A DNA stretch of 64,000 nucleotides from Synergistaceae bacterium. Lineage in GTDB: Bacteria > Synergistota > Synergistia > Synergistales > Aminobacteriaceae. Location of the stretch: contig JAFSKV010000063.1 of NCBI GenBank assembly GCA_017448795.1, positions 25,154-89,153 of the forward strand. Direction: 5' to 3'. The translations under genes were made by a program, and so were the position numbers. Of the stretch, positions 34,933-43,667 are shown piece after piece. The notes beneath the pieces are model-generated. The model was not told where the DNA came from and made no database searches. It was given only the letters and a program-made list of their open reading frames with translations. Each line of letters opens with the position of its first letter. Position 1 is the stretch's first letter.

Positions 34933-35131
34933 CTTCTTTTGCCCCCGTAACGAAATCTCCCGGCGAAAACATCATTGACAGCCTCGCCATCTCCTCATCG
35001 CTGAGGGTGAAATCACCGGCTTCATCATCTTGCGGGGCTTTTGTGTCAGTGATGAAGTCTTCCGGCGTGAACATGCTCCGAATTTCCTCGCGTGTCGTGC
35101 GCTTGAAGCGTGGCTTTCTCTCGTCCGTCAT
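34925..35131 (-). CDS. Small acidic protein with duplicated F-[TS]-P-x-D-F motif
   Basis: The 68-residue product MTDERKPRFKRTTREE... has a basic start and an acidic remainder. The element MFTPEDFITD recurs as MFSPGDFVTG about 35 residues later, so it is an internal duplication of a short linear motif. It is the first gene of the ankyrin operon and overlaps ankyrin gene C by 8 bases. The frame is open further upstream, but ATG 35131 has GGAGAC near it and gives the sensible protein. No known family is recognised; a short binding adaptor for the ankyrin proteins is a guess. Confidence 0.6.
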   Translation of the reverse strand: MTDERKPRFKRTTREEIRSMFTPEDFITDTKAPQDDEAGDFTLSDEEMARLSMMFSPGDFVTGAKEDE

Positions 35132-35227
35132 TGCGGGTTGTCTCCTTTGTGTTCTGGATTTATGCGCTAATGATACACTATCACCACGAACAAAGAATGT
35201 GGGGTGTGTCATGTCATGCAGGGTGGT

Positions 35228-36235
35228 ATGTCGTCAGTGCGGTATGAGAGGCTTCACAGGCTCATCGCGCTGCTGCAGTCGAGGAAGTCAGTATCACGCG
35301 GGGAGCTTGAGGCAGCCGGGCAGTACACGTTCACCAAAAAGAGGAAAGGCTATGAGCAGAACAGGACGCTGCAGAAAGATTTAGACTTCCTCCGTGATGA
35401 GGGGGCTGAAATAGTTTATGACCGCGCAATGAAGAAATATATTCTCAGGCGTGAAGGCTCTCTGCTGGTGAACATAAAGATTTCGGGCGGTGAAGTGAAG
35501 GCTCTCGCCGCAGGTCTGAGGATGGCCGGGCATTTTCTGCCGCACCTTGAGGAGGACGCGGGGGAATTGTGGGACAAGATAGCCGCCTATATCCCCCAGG
35601 ACTTGGCACAGGAAGGCGACTCACTCGCAAGGTCAACAGTAATATCAATCCCTGCCGCAAAAGTGAAGCCGGAAGTCTTCAGCCTCCTCACCAAAGCGAA
35701 GCACAAGCGCAAAGCCGTCAACATACTCTACATTTCGCCTGGCAATGAGCCCCGTGAGTGGACAGTCTCGCCGTATGACTTCTATTTTCGCGGCAACTCT
35801 TTGTACATGGTCTCGTTCAACCACAAACACAGCGCACTTACCACGCACAGAATGAGCAGGATAACCCGGGCAAGTTACGCTGATGATGAGTATGTTCCGC
35901 CTGAGACCGGGGGCTTCACGGATGATTACGCGCTGACGGCCTGGCATGTCTCGCCGGGAAAGGATAAGCATCTTGTGAGGATATTGCTACGCGGGAGGCT
36001 GGCTGAAACTGTGAGGGAGGTTGAGTTCCACCCGACGCAGAAACTTGACAAGGCCGGGGACGGCGGAGTGATTCTGACGGCTGAAGTCCCGTATCTTGAT
36101 GAGGCGGCAAGGTGGGTGCTGTCGTGCGCGGGGAATGCCGTTGTGATTGAGCCTGACGAACTGCGCGGGATGGTGAGGGATTACGCGGCCATGATTCTTG
36201 AGGGTAGCAAAAACGGCCAAGCCCCCGAATCCTGA
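35228..36235 (+). CDS. WYL domain transcriptional regulator
   Basis: A 335-residue regulator: N-terminal winged-helix DNA-binding region (RYERLHRLIALLQSRKSVSR), then a WYL domain with the motif region INILYISPGNEPREWTVSPYDFYFRGNSLYMVSF in modified form (VNILYISPG, WTVSPYDFYF, LYMVSFNH). WYL proteins sense nucleic acids or small ligands and often control defence or stress genes. The gene is divergent from the ankyrin-peptidase operon with a spacer of about 100 bases, so it may regulate that operon. ATG 35228 is preferred; an upstream start at 35204 is possible. Confidence 0.82.
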   Translation: MSSVRYERLHRLIALLQSRKSVSRGELEAAGQYTFTKKRKGYEQNRTLQKDLDFLRDEGAEIVYDRAMKKYILRREGSLLVNIKISGGEVKALAAGLRMAGHFLPHLEEDAGELWDKIAAYIPQDLAQEGDSLARSTVISIPAAKVKPEVFSLLTKAKHKRKAVNILYISPGNEPREWTVSPYDFYFRGNSLYMVSFNHKHSALTTHRMSRITRASYADDEYVPPETGGFTDDYALTAWHVSPGKDKHLVRILLRGRLAETVREVEFHPTQKLDKAGDGGVILTAEVPYLDEAARWVLSCAGNAVVIEPDELRGMVRDYAAMILEGSKNGQAPES

Positions 36236-36271
36236 GAGCCTGACCGCCGTTGTTGCCTGTTGTGTTGCTGC

Positions 36272-39058
36272 CTACTTGTTCTCAGCGTTGAGAGTCTGAG
36301 CCGCGATTCTTCCTGACACGAATATTTCTGTTATCGCGTTCCCTCCGAGCCTGTTTCCGCCGTGAATGCCTCCAGTAACCTCGCCTGCCGCGTAAAGTCC
36401 CGGAACGATTCTTCCTGCTGACGTGAGGACGTGCCGCCCCTCGTCGACCAAAATTCCGCCCATCGTGTGGTGTGTGCTGGGAGCCATGAGACGGATTGTC
36501 ATTATCGTGTTGTCGAGGTCGTATGTGTCGGGGTTGTATGAGCCGTCGGGGTTCTTCTGGACGTTGCCGACCGGGCGCGACGCAATGGCTTTGCCGACAT
36601 CTGGAAACTCGCTCCCTGTCATCACTGCCTTGTCGTATGCGCGGATTGTGGCCTCGACAGTTTTCGGGTCAGCCTTAACGCCAAGCTCCTCGAACAGCGC
36701 GGGAAGCTCCGAGATTTTGCGCCTGTAGTAGCGTCCGGGATAGTCGCCTGCTTCGGGCAGCTGTGTGGGGGCTGGCATCTTCTGCTCTGCGTTGTAGAAC
36801 TCAAGGAAGACTCCCTTGCTGCCCTTGTAGTCCATGCCGTTCTTGAACTCAGCGAGCGACAGGACATCGCGCTCCGAGCCCTCGTCAACGAACCTGTGTC
36901 CCGTTATCGGCGAAATCCAGCAGGCATAATTCCCGCCGCCGAAAGCAAGATTTCCGTTGTCGATCCACGCTATTGGCATCATCTGTGTGAAGCCCATTCC
37001 TGTTGACGCGCCCCCGGCTTCCTCGGCCATCTTCACGCCGTCCCCCTGCAACGATGAGCGGTTGGTTGTCTTGGTCGACATGCTGACGTATTCGGGCGAC
37101 CAGTAAACGTTCTCGTCGACAACTTCCTTCAGGTTCGCCGCGAAGCCTCCTGTGGCGACAATAACACCCTTCGCCGCGTACGCTGTGATCTCCGTGCCGT
37201 CATAGCGTTTCGCCTTCACGCCGACCACGCGCCCGCCGTCCTTGATGAGGCCTGTTGCTGTTGTGCGGAGCATGAGCCTGTTCGCGGGATTGGCCTTGTA
37301 CATGGCCGTGAGGGGTGCGACAAAGTATGTCCCCCAGCGTCCGGGGTAGCTCTCAGGGTTTCCGTCGCCGTCTGTGTCGACATTAGCCCCGATGAACTCG
37401 TTTTCCCTGTACCACAATGCGCCGATGAGTGTCTGCTGTGTGTCCTCGTGGAAGGTTGACCCCATAGCTTCGAGCCACTCTTTGAGTCCCTGAGCCTGGT
37501 TGATGAACTGGCTGACGAGTTTCACATCGCCGTAAATCCAGCTCTTCTTGTCCGCGCTCTGTCTGAGTCCGCCGTAATAGGTCTGGAAGATGTGAAGGTT
37601 GAGCGTCGAGAACAGAGCAAGCTGATTCTCAGGAGTCCCGGCATCGAGCTTAGGCTGTGCCCAGTCGAGATAAGCCTTGATTTCCTCCTTGAGAGCCTTC
37701 AACACCGGGAGATACTCTGCGTGAACACCGTGCTTCGAAAGTTCCGCCGCGTCGCCAGCAACGTATTCATGCGTCTCGTAATATGCCGCGTCAAAGGGGG
37801 CTTCGTTCCAGTTCAGAATCATCTTCAGCTCGTTGATGCATCCCTGCACACTCTTGACCTTGGGATATTCCTGGCCTGTGAACGCGTAAATCCCGGTCTC
37901 AGCGTCGGGGTTCTTGGGGTCCCACACGAGATAGGGCATGACTGACTGATACTGACCGCCCGAAACAAGGGTGTTGCCGCCTGCCTCAGCGTTCTTCTCG
38001 ATGATGAGGACAGTGTTGCCGTCCTGGGCTGCCTGCGCTCCTGCCGCCACACCTGCACCGCCAGCTCCGATTATTACGACATCGTAGTTGTACTTTTCGG
38101 GTTTGCCTGGCTTGTGCTCGACTTTTGCGGACTTGAAGGCCTCAATGTTCGTGCAGCCAGCCTTCTCCGCCGCGGCATTGACCGCATTCCTGAGTGCGCG
38201 GGTCGAGAACGTAGCACCTGATACAGCGTCAACGCCTGAGCCGTTAGCCTCCAGCATTTCGGGAATCATGATGTCGAACGCTATATCCCCGACGTGAGCG
38301 GTCTCCGTGTGAGTCGCAACCTCAAGCTCGGTCATCTTGTCGGCGGTGAATCTTGCGCGTACGTGAACAGGGCCGTTATAGCCGGGAGCTTCTGCTGTGT
38401 ACTCGCCGGGTGTGAACGACGGGGGGGCATTGCTGGCTGTGTCCTCGCCTCTTGCGGATGATAGAGCCTTCTCGACAGCCTCAACTATTCCGTTGCGTGT
38501 CATTGTGGCATTGCTGACCGCGTCAATTTTCGCCTCGCTCTTGCCGATGAGCTGGCCCGCGTAGTTCTCGAAATTCTGGACACCGAACGGGACTTCTTCC
38601 GGCGCGTCAATCACAACAGCCGTAATCTTGTCCGCGTCAACAGTAACTTTGACTTTCACGGGAGCTGACTCGCTGTAGCCCTTGCCCTGACCCTCGTATG
38701 TGCCGGGGGTGAAGCCTGTCTGCTTGGGTGCGGCGGCCTTGAGTGCTTTCTCGACAGCCTCAACTATTCCGTTGCGGGTCATTGTGGCGTTGCTGACAGC
38801 GTCAATTTTCGCCTCGCTCTTGCCGATGAGTTGCCCGGCGTAATTCTCGAACTGGGGAACACCAAAGGGCATTTCTTCCGGCGCGTCAATCACAACAGCC
38901 GTAATCTTGTCCGCGTCAACAGTAACTTTGACTTTCACGGGAGCTGACTCGCTGTAGCCCTTGCCCTGGCCCTCATATGTTCCGGGGGTGAAGGCGGCTC
39001 CGTATGCGCACGACGATATGAGCATGACGCACAACATAGCAACAAAGTATTTCTTCAT
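36272..39058 (-). CDS. Extracytoplasmic FMN/FAD reductase (fumarate/urocanate reductase-like) with three FMN-binding domains
   Basis: A 928-residue exported flavoprotein. The signal region ends LISSCAYGAA, fitting either a lipobox Cys17 or cleavage after AYG. Three FMN-binding domains follow (about residues 23-106, 116-199, 215-300), each with a Thr in DAVSNAT or DAVSGAT where ApbE attaches FMN. The FAD domain starts with VVIIGAGGAGVAAG near residue 327. The C-terminus has HHTMGGILVDEG and the GEVTGGIHGGNRLGGNA active-site/FAD segment of the fumarate reductase family. Electron acceptor could be fumarate, urocanate or another enoate. There is no heme motif. It is divergent from the TPP operon. 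Confidence 0.88.
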   Translation of the reverse strand: MKKYFVAMLCVMLISSCAYGAAFTPGTYEGQGKGYSESAPVKVKVTVDADKITAVVIDAPEEMPFGVPQFENYAGQLIGKSEAKIDAVSNATMTRNGIVEAVEKALKAAAPKQTGFTPGTYEGQGKGYSESAPVKVKVTVDADKITAVVIDAPEEVPFGVQNFENYAGQLIGKSEAKIDAVSNATMTRNGIVEAVEKALSSARGEDTASNAPPSFTPGEYTAEAPGYNGPVHVRARFTADKMTELEVATHTETAHVGDIAFDIMIPEMLEANGSGVDAVSGATFSTRALRNAVNAAAEKAGCTNIEAFKSAKVEHKPGKPEKYNYDVVIIGAGGAGVAAGAQAAQDGNTVLIIEKNAEAGGNTLVSGGQYQSVMPYLVWDPKNPDAETGIYAFTGQEYPKVKSVQGCINELKMILNWNEAPFDAAYYETHEYVAGDAAELSKHGVHAEYLPVLKALKEEIKAYLDWAQPKLDAGTPENQLALFSTLNLHIFQTYYGGLRQSADKKSWIYGDVKLVSQFINQAQGLKEWLEAMGSTFHEDTQQTLIGALWYRENEFIGANVDTDGDGNPESYPGRWGTYFVAPLTAMYKANPANRLMLRTTATGLIKDGGRVVGVKAKRYDGTEITAYAAKGVIVATGGFAANLKEVVDENVYWSPEYVSMSTKTTNRSSLQGDGVKMAEEAGGASTGMGFTQMMPIAWIDNGNLAFGGGNYACWISPITGHRFVDEGSERDVLSLAEFKNGMDYKGSKGVFLEFYNAEQKMPAPTQLPEAGDYPGRYYRRKISELPALFEELGVKADPKTVEATIRAYDKAVMTGSEFPDVGKAIASRPVGNVQKNPDGSYNPDTYDLDNTIMTIRLMAPSTHHTMGGILVDEGRHVLTSAGRIVPGLYAAGEVTGGIHGGNRLGGNAITEIFVSGRIAAQTLNAENK
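38462..38992 (-). repeat. Tandem duplication of an FMN-binding domain
   Basis: Residues 23-106 (38741-38992) and 116-199 (38462-38713) are almost identical at protein level, with only about four differences near the middle (for example EEMPFGVPQF versus EEVPFGVQNF), and DNA identity is also very high, so duplication or gene conversion is recent. Confidence 0.9.
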
Positions 39059-39299
39059 GCTGAATCCCTCTTTTGCGTGAAATTTTTGGATGGGAATATA
39101 ATATCATGCTTTCACTTGTCTGACATTGCGAATTTGGCGGCAATGAAGGAAGTAAGTATATCTTCAATTGACGAATGCCCGAATTTATATTATCTTATTC
39201 ACGCATCCAGTAAAATTTAATTCACTCATGGCAGGGGCATATCCTCTGACGAAAGAGTCCCCCAGCCCTTGAGCATAATATAGGGAGGTAATTTTCCGT

Positions 39300-41150
39300 A
39301 TGAGCAAAAAACTCGTAGCAGACCTCATTGTTGATTACCTTGAACGCCGCGAAGTCAGGTACATTTTCGGCCTGTGCGGTCATACCGTAATCGGAATGCT
39401 CGACGCTCTCAACCGCAACGAGCAGAAGGGCGGAAAGCTCCGCTACATCTCCAACAGGCACGAAGCAGTCGCCTCAACAGCCGCTGACGGTTACGCCCGT
39501 GTAACGCACAAAGCCTCAGTAGTCATGTGCCACCTCGGGCCCGGAATCACCAACGTCCTCACAGGTGTAGCAAATGCCGCGTTCGACTCAATCCCGATGG
39601 TAGTATTTGCCGGAGACGTACCCAGCTACTACTACGGCAAGCACCCCCACCAGGAAGTCAACATGCACGGCGACGCAACACAGTACAGACTCCTTGAGCC
39701 GGTCTGCAAACGCTGCTGGAGAGTCGACGACCCCGAAGCACTCCCCGACATCCTCGACAAGGCATTTAGGCTCGCTGAGTCAGGAAGACCCGGCCCCGTC
39801 CTTATCGATATGCCGATGGACATTTGGAGCCGCGAAATTGAGTCAGACCTTTTCGCCCGCACATACCAAGACAGCCACGTAACAGTGAAGCCCGCTCTTG
39901 ATCCGGCCTGCGCAAAGGCAATCGCAAAGAGGCTCATTGAGGCAAAAGCCCCCGTTATCCACGCCGGCGGCGGTGTACTTCTCGCTCAGGCATCGGCTGA
40001 ACTTGCGGCATTGGCTGAGTTCCTCGACATCCCGATTTCACGCACACTCATGGGTCAGGGCTGTGTCAGCGACCTTCACCCCCTCATGATTGGGCAGACT
40101 GGATTCTGGGGACTGGCTCACACTCATGAGTTCACGCTTGGGGCGGATGTCATTCTTGCGCTTGGAACTCGTTTTGCTGAGGCTGACTCGTCGAGCTGGT
40201 ATCAGGGAGTAACGTTTGACCCGTCGACAACGAAATTCCTTCAGATTGACATTGACCCGACAGAAATCGGCAGGAATTACCCGGTCGAAATCGGAGCAGT
40301 TGCTGACCTGAAGCTCGCCCTCGCGCAGATTCTCGAAGCCGCAAAAGCCATCAAGCCCGAAGGCATCAAGAGAGCCGGACTCCGTGAGAAGATCGCGAAG
40401 GCAAAAGCTGACTTCAAGGCCTCCAACGTCGCAATCTCCAACGACGGACGCTTCCCGATGACCCCGCAGAGAATCCTGAAGGAACTCAAGGGAGCATTGC
40501 CGGAAGACGCGCTCATCTTCACCGACGTAGGCTGGAACAAGAACGGCGTTGCCCAGCAGTACGACATCACCATTCCCGGAACTGTTCATCACTCGTCAGG
40601 GCTTGCGACAATGGGCTTCGGCGCGTCAGCAGTACTCGGCGGCAAGAAAGCAGCTCCCGACAAAATCTGCATCGCTCTCATCGGCGACGGCGGTTTCGGT
40701 GTCAACCCTACCTGCATGGCTACGGCTGTCGAAGAAGGCATCCCCTGCATGTGGCTGGTCATGAACAACATGGCATTCGGGACAATCGCAGGACTTGAGA
40801 ACGCCAACTATCACACGCAGTACGGGACGAAATTCCACACACCTGACGGCGAGGCATATTCCCCGAACTGGGCAAAAGTCGCTGAGGGTTACGGAGTCGA
40901 GTCAATCCGCGTAAATTCGGCTGACGAACTGGGCCCGGCACTCAAGAAGGCTGTCGAGGCCAACAAGGCAGGCCGCCCGTTCCTTGTCGAGGCAATCATG
41001 GAGAACATCGCAGTACCTACGCCCGGCTGCTGGAACATCAACGACATCTACACGCCCAGCGACCTCGTGAAGGAAGGCAAGCTCGTGAAGAAGGACGCTA
41101 ACGGCAAGTACATTCCGCCGAGCCACGCAAAATCACACATCACGAAATAA
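39300..41150 (+). CDS. Thiamine diphosphate-dependent enzyme (acetolactate synthase/decarboxylase superfamily)
   Basis: A 616-residue enzyme with the three-domain IlvB-like plan. The catalytic Glu is in RHEAVASTAADGYAR, preceded by IFGLCGHTVIGMLDAL; the TPP/Mg motif is GDGGFGVNPTC ending in MNNMAFGT. It lacks clear marks of true acetolactate synthase, and the adjacent acylating aldehyde dehydrogenase suggests a 2-oxoacid decarboxylase making an aldehyde (for example sulfopyruvate to sulfoacetaldehyde, or another keto acid). That substrate is inference only. AGGGAGG precedes the ATG, and the next gene starts 24 bases on. Confidence 0.85.
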   Translation: MSKKLVADLIVDYLERREVRYIFGLCGHTVIGMLDALNRNEQKGGKLRYISNRHEAVASTAADGYARVTHKASVVMCHLGPGITNVLTGVANAAFDSIPMVVFAGDVPSYYYGKHPHQEVNMHGDATQYRLLEPVCKRCWRVDDPEALPDILDKAFRLAESGRPGPVLIDMPMDIWSREIESDLFARTYQDSHVTVKPALDPACAKAIAKRLIEAKAPVIHAGGGVLLAQASAELAALAEFLDIPISRTLMGQGCVSDLHPLMIGQTGFWGLAHTHEFTLGADVILALGTRFAEADSSSWYQGVTFDPSTTKFLQIDIDPTEIGRNYPVEIGAVADLKLALAQILEAAKAIKPEGIKRAGLREKIAKAKADFKASNVAISNDGRFPMTPQRILKELKGALPEDALIFTDVGWNKNGVAQQYDITIPGTVHHSSGLATMGFGASAVLGGKKAAPDKICIALIGDGGFGVNPTCMATAVEEGIPCMWLVMNNMAFGTIAGLENANYHTQYGTKFHTPDGEAYSPNWAKVAEGYGVESIRVNSADELGPALKKAVEANKAGRPFLVEAIMENIAVPTPGCWNINDIYTPSDLVKEGKLVKKDANGKYIPPSHAKSHITK

Positions 41151-41174
41151 CTTGAAGGAGGAAATAAATCTACA

Positions 41175-42656
41175 ATGGCACATCATGAAGTAACACCTGA
41201 AGAAATCGCAATGCTTGAGGAAATGGTCAAGAAGGCCAAAGCCGCGGCAGAAGTCATCGCCACATATGACCAGGAGAAAGTTGACCGTCTCGCCCGCGCA
41301 ATCTGCGCCGCTCTTTACCCGCTGAAAGTCTGGGGACCCATCTGCGACGAAGCCGTTGACGAAACCAGACTCGGCGACAAGGTAACCAAACGCAACAAGA
41401 GGAACAAGCTGAAGCTGATACTGAGGGACTGCCTCCGCCAGAAGAGCGTCGGAATCATCGAGGAAATCCCGGAGAAAGGCCTCGTGAAGTACGCAAAGCC
41501 CGTTGGAGTCATTGCTACCCTCGTTCCCACAACGAACCCCTGCGTTACCCCCGCCGGCCAGGCAATTTACGCCGTCAAAGCACGCGACGTTCTCATCTGC
41601 TCACCGCACCCCAGAGCGAAGAAGATCACAACCAAGACCGTCAACATCATCCGCGACGTTCTCGCGCGTGAGGGAGCACCCGCCGACATCGTGCAGGTAA
41701 TCGAGGAGCCAAGCATCACGCTGACTCAGGAGCTTATGAAGATGGTTGACCTTGTCATCGCTACCGGCGGCCGTCCTATGGTCAGGGCAGCTTACTCATC
41801 AGGCGTACCCGCTTACGGTTCAGGCGCAGGAAACTCAACCGTCATCGTCGACAACACCGCCAACACCAAAGAGCGCGCATATGAAGCCGCAACCAACACC
41901 AGAATCTCGAAATGCTCAGACTTCGGGTCAGGCTGTTCATGCGACGGAAACCTCATCGTTCATGAAGATGTGTATGATGATTTCGTTGAAGGCCTCGTGA
42001 AGGAAGGCGCGTATATCCCGACATGGGAGCAGGCAGAGGCAATCAAGAAGGTTATGTGGGACGAGACAGGCCACAGACTCCCTGACACAGTCGCAATCTC
42101 ACCGCAGGCAATCGCAAAGGCGGCAGGGTTCGAGATCCCGGCAGACCGCAAATTCATCGCAGTACCCAACAACGGCCAGAAGGAAGGCTTCACCATCCGC
42201 ACAGCCGAGGACATCAAGAAGTGCATCGGCAAGCAGCATTTCTTCAGCACTGAGAAGCTCACAACCCTCCTCACGCTGTTCAAGTACGGCGGGGAGTTCC
42301 AGACCGCGCTTGACATCATGCTTGAGATTTTCGACAAGGCAGGCGGCAAGGGACATTCATGCGGACTGTACTCGTTCGACGACGACCACATCCACCGTCT
42401 GGGAATGTGCGCACCCGTCTCACGCTGCATGATTCGCCAGCCCAACAACAGGGGCAACGCAGGAAGCTCCACAAACGGAATGCCTCCCACGAACTCGATG
42501 GGCTGCGGAACTTGGGGCGGTAACATCGTCAGCGAGAACATCACACTGAAGCACTACATGAACACGACATGGGTAGCGCGTCCGATACCTGAGGATATGC
42601 CGAGCCTTAAGGAGCTCTTCGGGGAGTTCTACCAGGACGGAATGGACGAGGAATAA
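41175..42656 (+). CDS. CoA-acylating aldehyde dehydrogenase
   Basis: A 493-residue aldehyde dehydrogenase of the CoA-acylating (EutE/PduP/SauS-like) branch. Visible marks are PVGVIATLVPTTNPCVTP, the cofactor region GGRPMVRAAYSSGVPAYGSGAGN (in parts), and a Cys-rich active-site stretch KCSDFGSGCSCDGNLIV. The C-terminus has NRGNAGSSTNGMPPTNSMGCGTWGG (in parts), usual for this branch. It probably oxidises the aldehyde made by the preceding enzyme to an acyl-CoA with NAD. Resemblance to sulfoacetaldehyde dehydrogenase is a possibility, not proven. Confidence 0.85.
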   Translation: MAHHEVTPEEIAMLEEMVKKAKAAAEVIATYDQEKVDRLARAICAALYPLKVWGPICDEAVDETRLGDKVTKRNKRNKLKLILRDCLRQKSVGIIEEIPEKGLVKYAKPVGVIATLVPTTNPCVTPAGQAIYAVKARDVLICSPHPRAKKITTKTVNIIRDVLAREGAPADIVQVIEEPSITLTQELMKMVDLVIATGGRPMVRAAYSSGVPAYGSGAGNSTVIVDNTANTKERAYEAATNTRISKCSDFGSGCSCDGNLIVHEDVYDDFVEGLVKEGAYIPTWEQAEAIKKVMWDETGHRLPDTVAISPQAIAKAAGFEIPADRKFIAVPNNGQKEGFTIRTAEDIKKCIGKQHFFSTEKLTTLLTLFKYGGEFQTALDIMLEIFDKAGGKGHSCGLYSFDDDHIHRLGMCAPVSRCMIRQPNNRGNAGSSTNGMPPTNSMGCGTWGGNIVSENITLKHYMNTTWVARPIPEDMPSLKELFGEFYQDGMDEE

Positions 42657-42674
42657 TCATCACGGAACAACAGC

Positions 42675-42704
42675 AGGCCTCCCGGTTATGGGGGGTCTGT
42701 TTTG
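42675..42704 (+). terminator. Possible terminator or attenuator after the aldehyde dehydrogenase gene
   Basis: AGGCCTCCC (42675-42683) pairs with GGGGGGTCT (42690-42698) through G-C and G-U pairs, followed by a short T-rich stretch. The tail is weak. Confidence 0.45.
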
Positions 42705-42736
42705 TGTTATGCATTATTCCCGGAGGATGTGTGAGA

Positions 42737-43516
42737 ATGGATATAATAGACTTTCTGAAAGATGTCAATCATTGGGGAGTATTGGCTGTGTGTGTTTACG
42801 GAATTATAGTTTTCATGTCCAGCCTGTTCAAAAATTCCGTGAACGAAAAGGTCAGAATCTCAATGACTGTTGTAGCTGTTGTTTTTCTGGCGGGAATAAT
42901 TATCTGGGTTCTTTTTTTCGGCAGCGGGGACAAAAAGGAAATCACAGCTTCAAATTCAGAAGCCCATGATGCCGGACAGCTCGCAGTGATGAAAAGAAGG
43001 CTCGACGCGGCTTTAAGCAGCCTTGATGTGAAAGAGGAAGAGACTGGCAGCTTGAAGGACAGAAATTCAGTGCTCGGAAAGCAAGTTGCCTCTGCGAATG
43101 AAAGCCGTGATTACCTTGCGGGCCTGCTGAAGCAAGAGAGACAAAATGCCGCAAGACTTGCCCGTCAGCTGGAAACGGCCGTTGCTTCCCTCGACAAGCT
43201 GAACGCGGCCAAGAAATCTTCAGCCCCTTCAACCCGGCACAGCTCAGACAAACCGGGCTGGTTAGGTGTCGAAATTATTGACGGCATTAACGGCGTAACT
43301 GTTGACGCTGTATTTCACGGCTCGCCGGCGGAAAAAGCCGGGATTAAGCCGGGTGATGTCATATCTGAGTTCAACGGTGTACACATCAAGAGCGTGAATG
43401 ACTTTGAGAGTCAATTCAAGAATTTATCTTCCAATTCAACAGTGAGGGTTGTTATCTTACGTGATAAGACCAACATGATTTTTCTTGACGTAAAACTTGC
43501 AGCCCATGAAGAGTAA
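42737..43516 (+). CDS. Membrane protein with coiled coil and C-terminal PDZ domain
   Basis: A 259-residue protein with two membrane helices (about residues 16-32 and 43-65), a helical coiled-coil stretch (KRRLDAALSSLDVKEEE and KQERQNAARLARQLETAV), a Ser/Pro linker, and a PDZ domain (WLGVEIIDGINGVTVDAV, AEKAGIKPGDVISEFNG). PDZ domains bind C-terminal or extended peptides. No protease domain is present. ATG 42737 lies 10 bases after GGAGG. It separates the enzymes from the transporter; whether it belongs to the same pathway is unclear. Confidence 0.78.
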   Translation: MDIIDFLKDVNHWGVLAVCVYGIIVFMSSLFKNSVNEKVRISMTVVAVVFLAGIIIWVLFFGSGDKKEITASNSEAHDAGQLAVMKRRLDAALSSLDVKEEETGSLKDRNSVLGKQVASANESRDYLAGLLKQERQNAARLARQLETAVASLDKLNAAKKSSAPSTRHSSDKPGWLGVEIIDGINGVTVDAVFHGSPAEKAGIKPGDVISEFNGVHIKSVNDFESQFKNLSSNSTVRVVILRDKTNMIFLDVKLAAHEE

Positions 43517-43539
43517 TTCATCCCAAATTTCCGGCAAGC

Positions 43540-43566
43540 CTCGTGTGAAAGCGGGGTCTGTTTTTT
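43540..43566 (+). terminator. Probable terminator after the PDZ gene
   Basis: GCCTCG pairs with CGGGGT around the loop TGTGAAAG, followed by a T7 run near 43560-43566. Confidence 0.55.
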
Positions 43567-43667
43567 TGCGCGGGATTATCACAGAAACCCTGTATTCCCT
43601 CAACGGCGGGCGGATTGTACAATAACCACAGTCCCAAAAACTTATCTCACACAAAGGAGCGTCATTC

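Noticed and set aside
38421..38427. G7 run in the FMN reductase gene as a phase switch
   Set aside because: The reading frame is intact on both sides and the run is short, so there is no evidence of switching.
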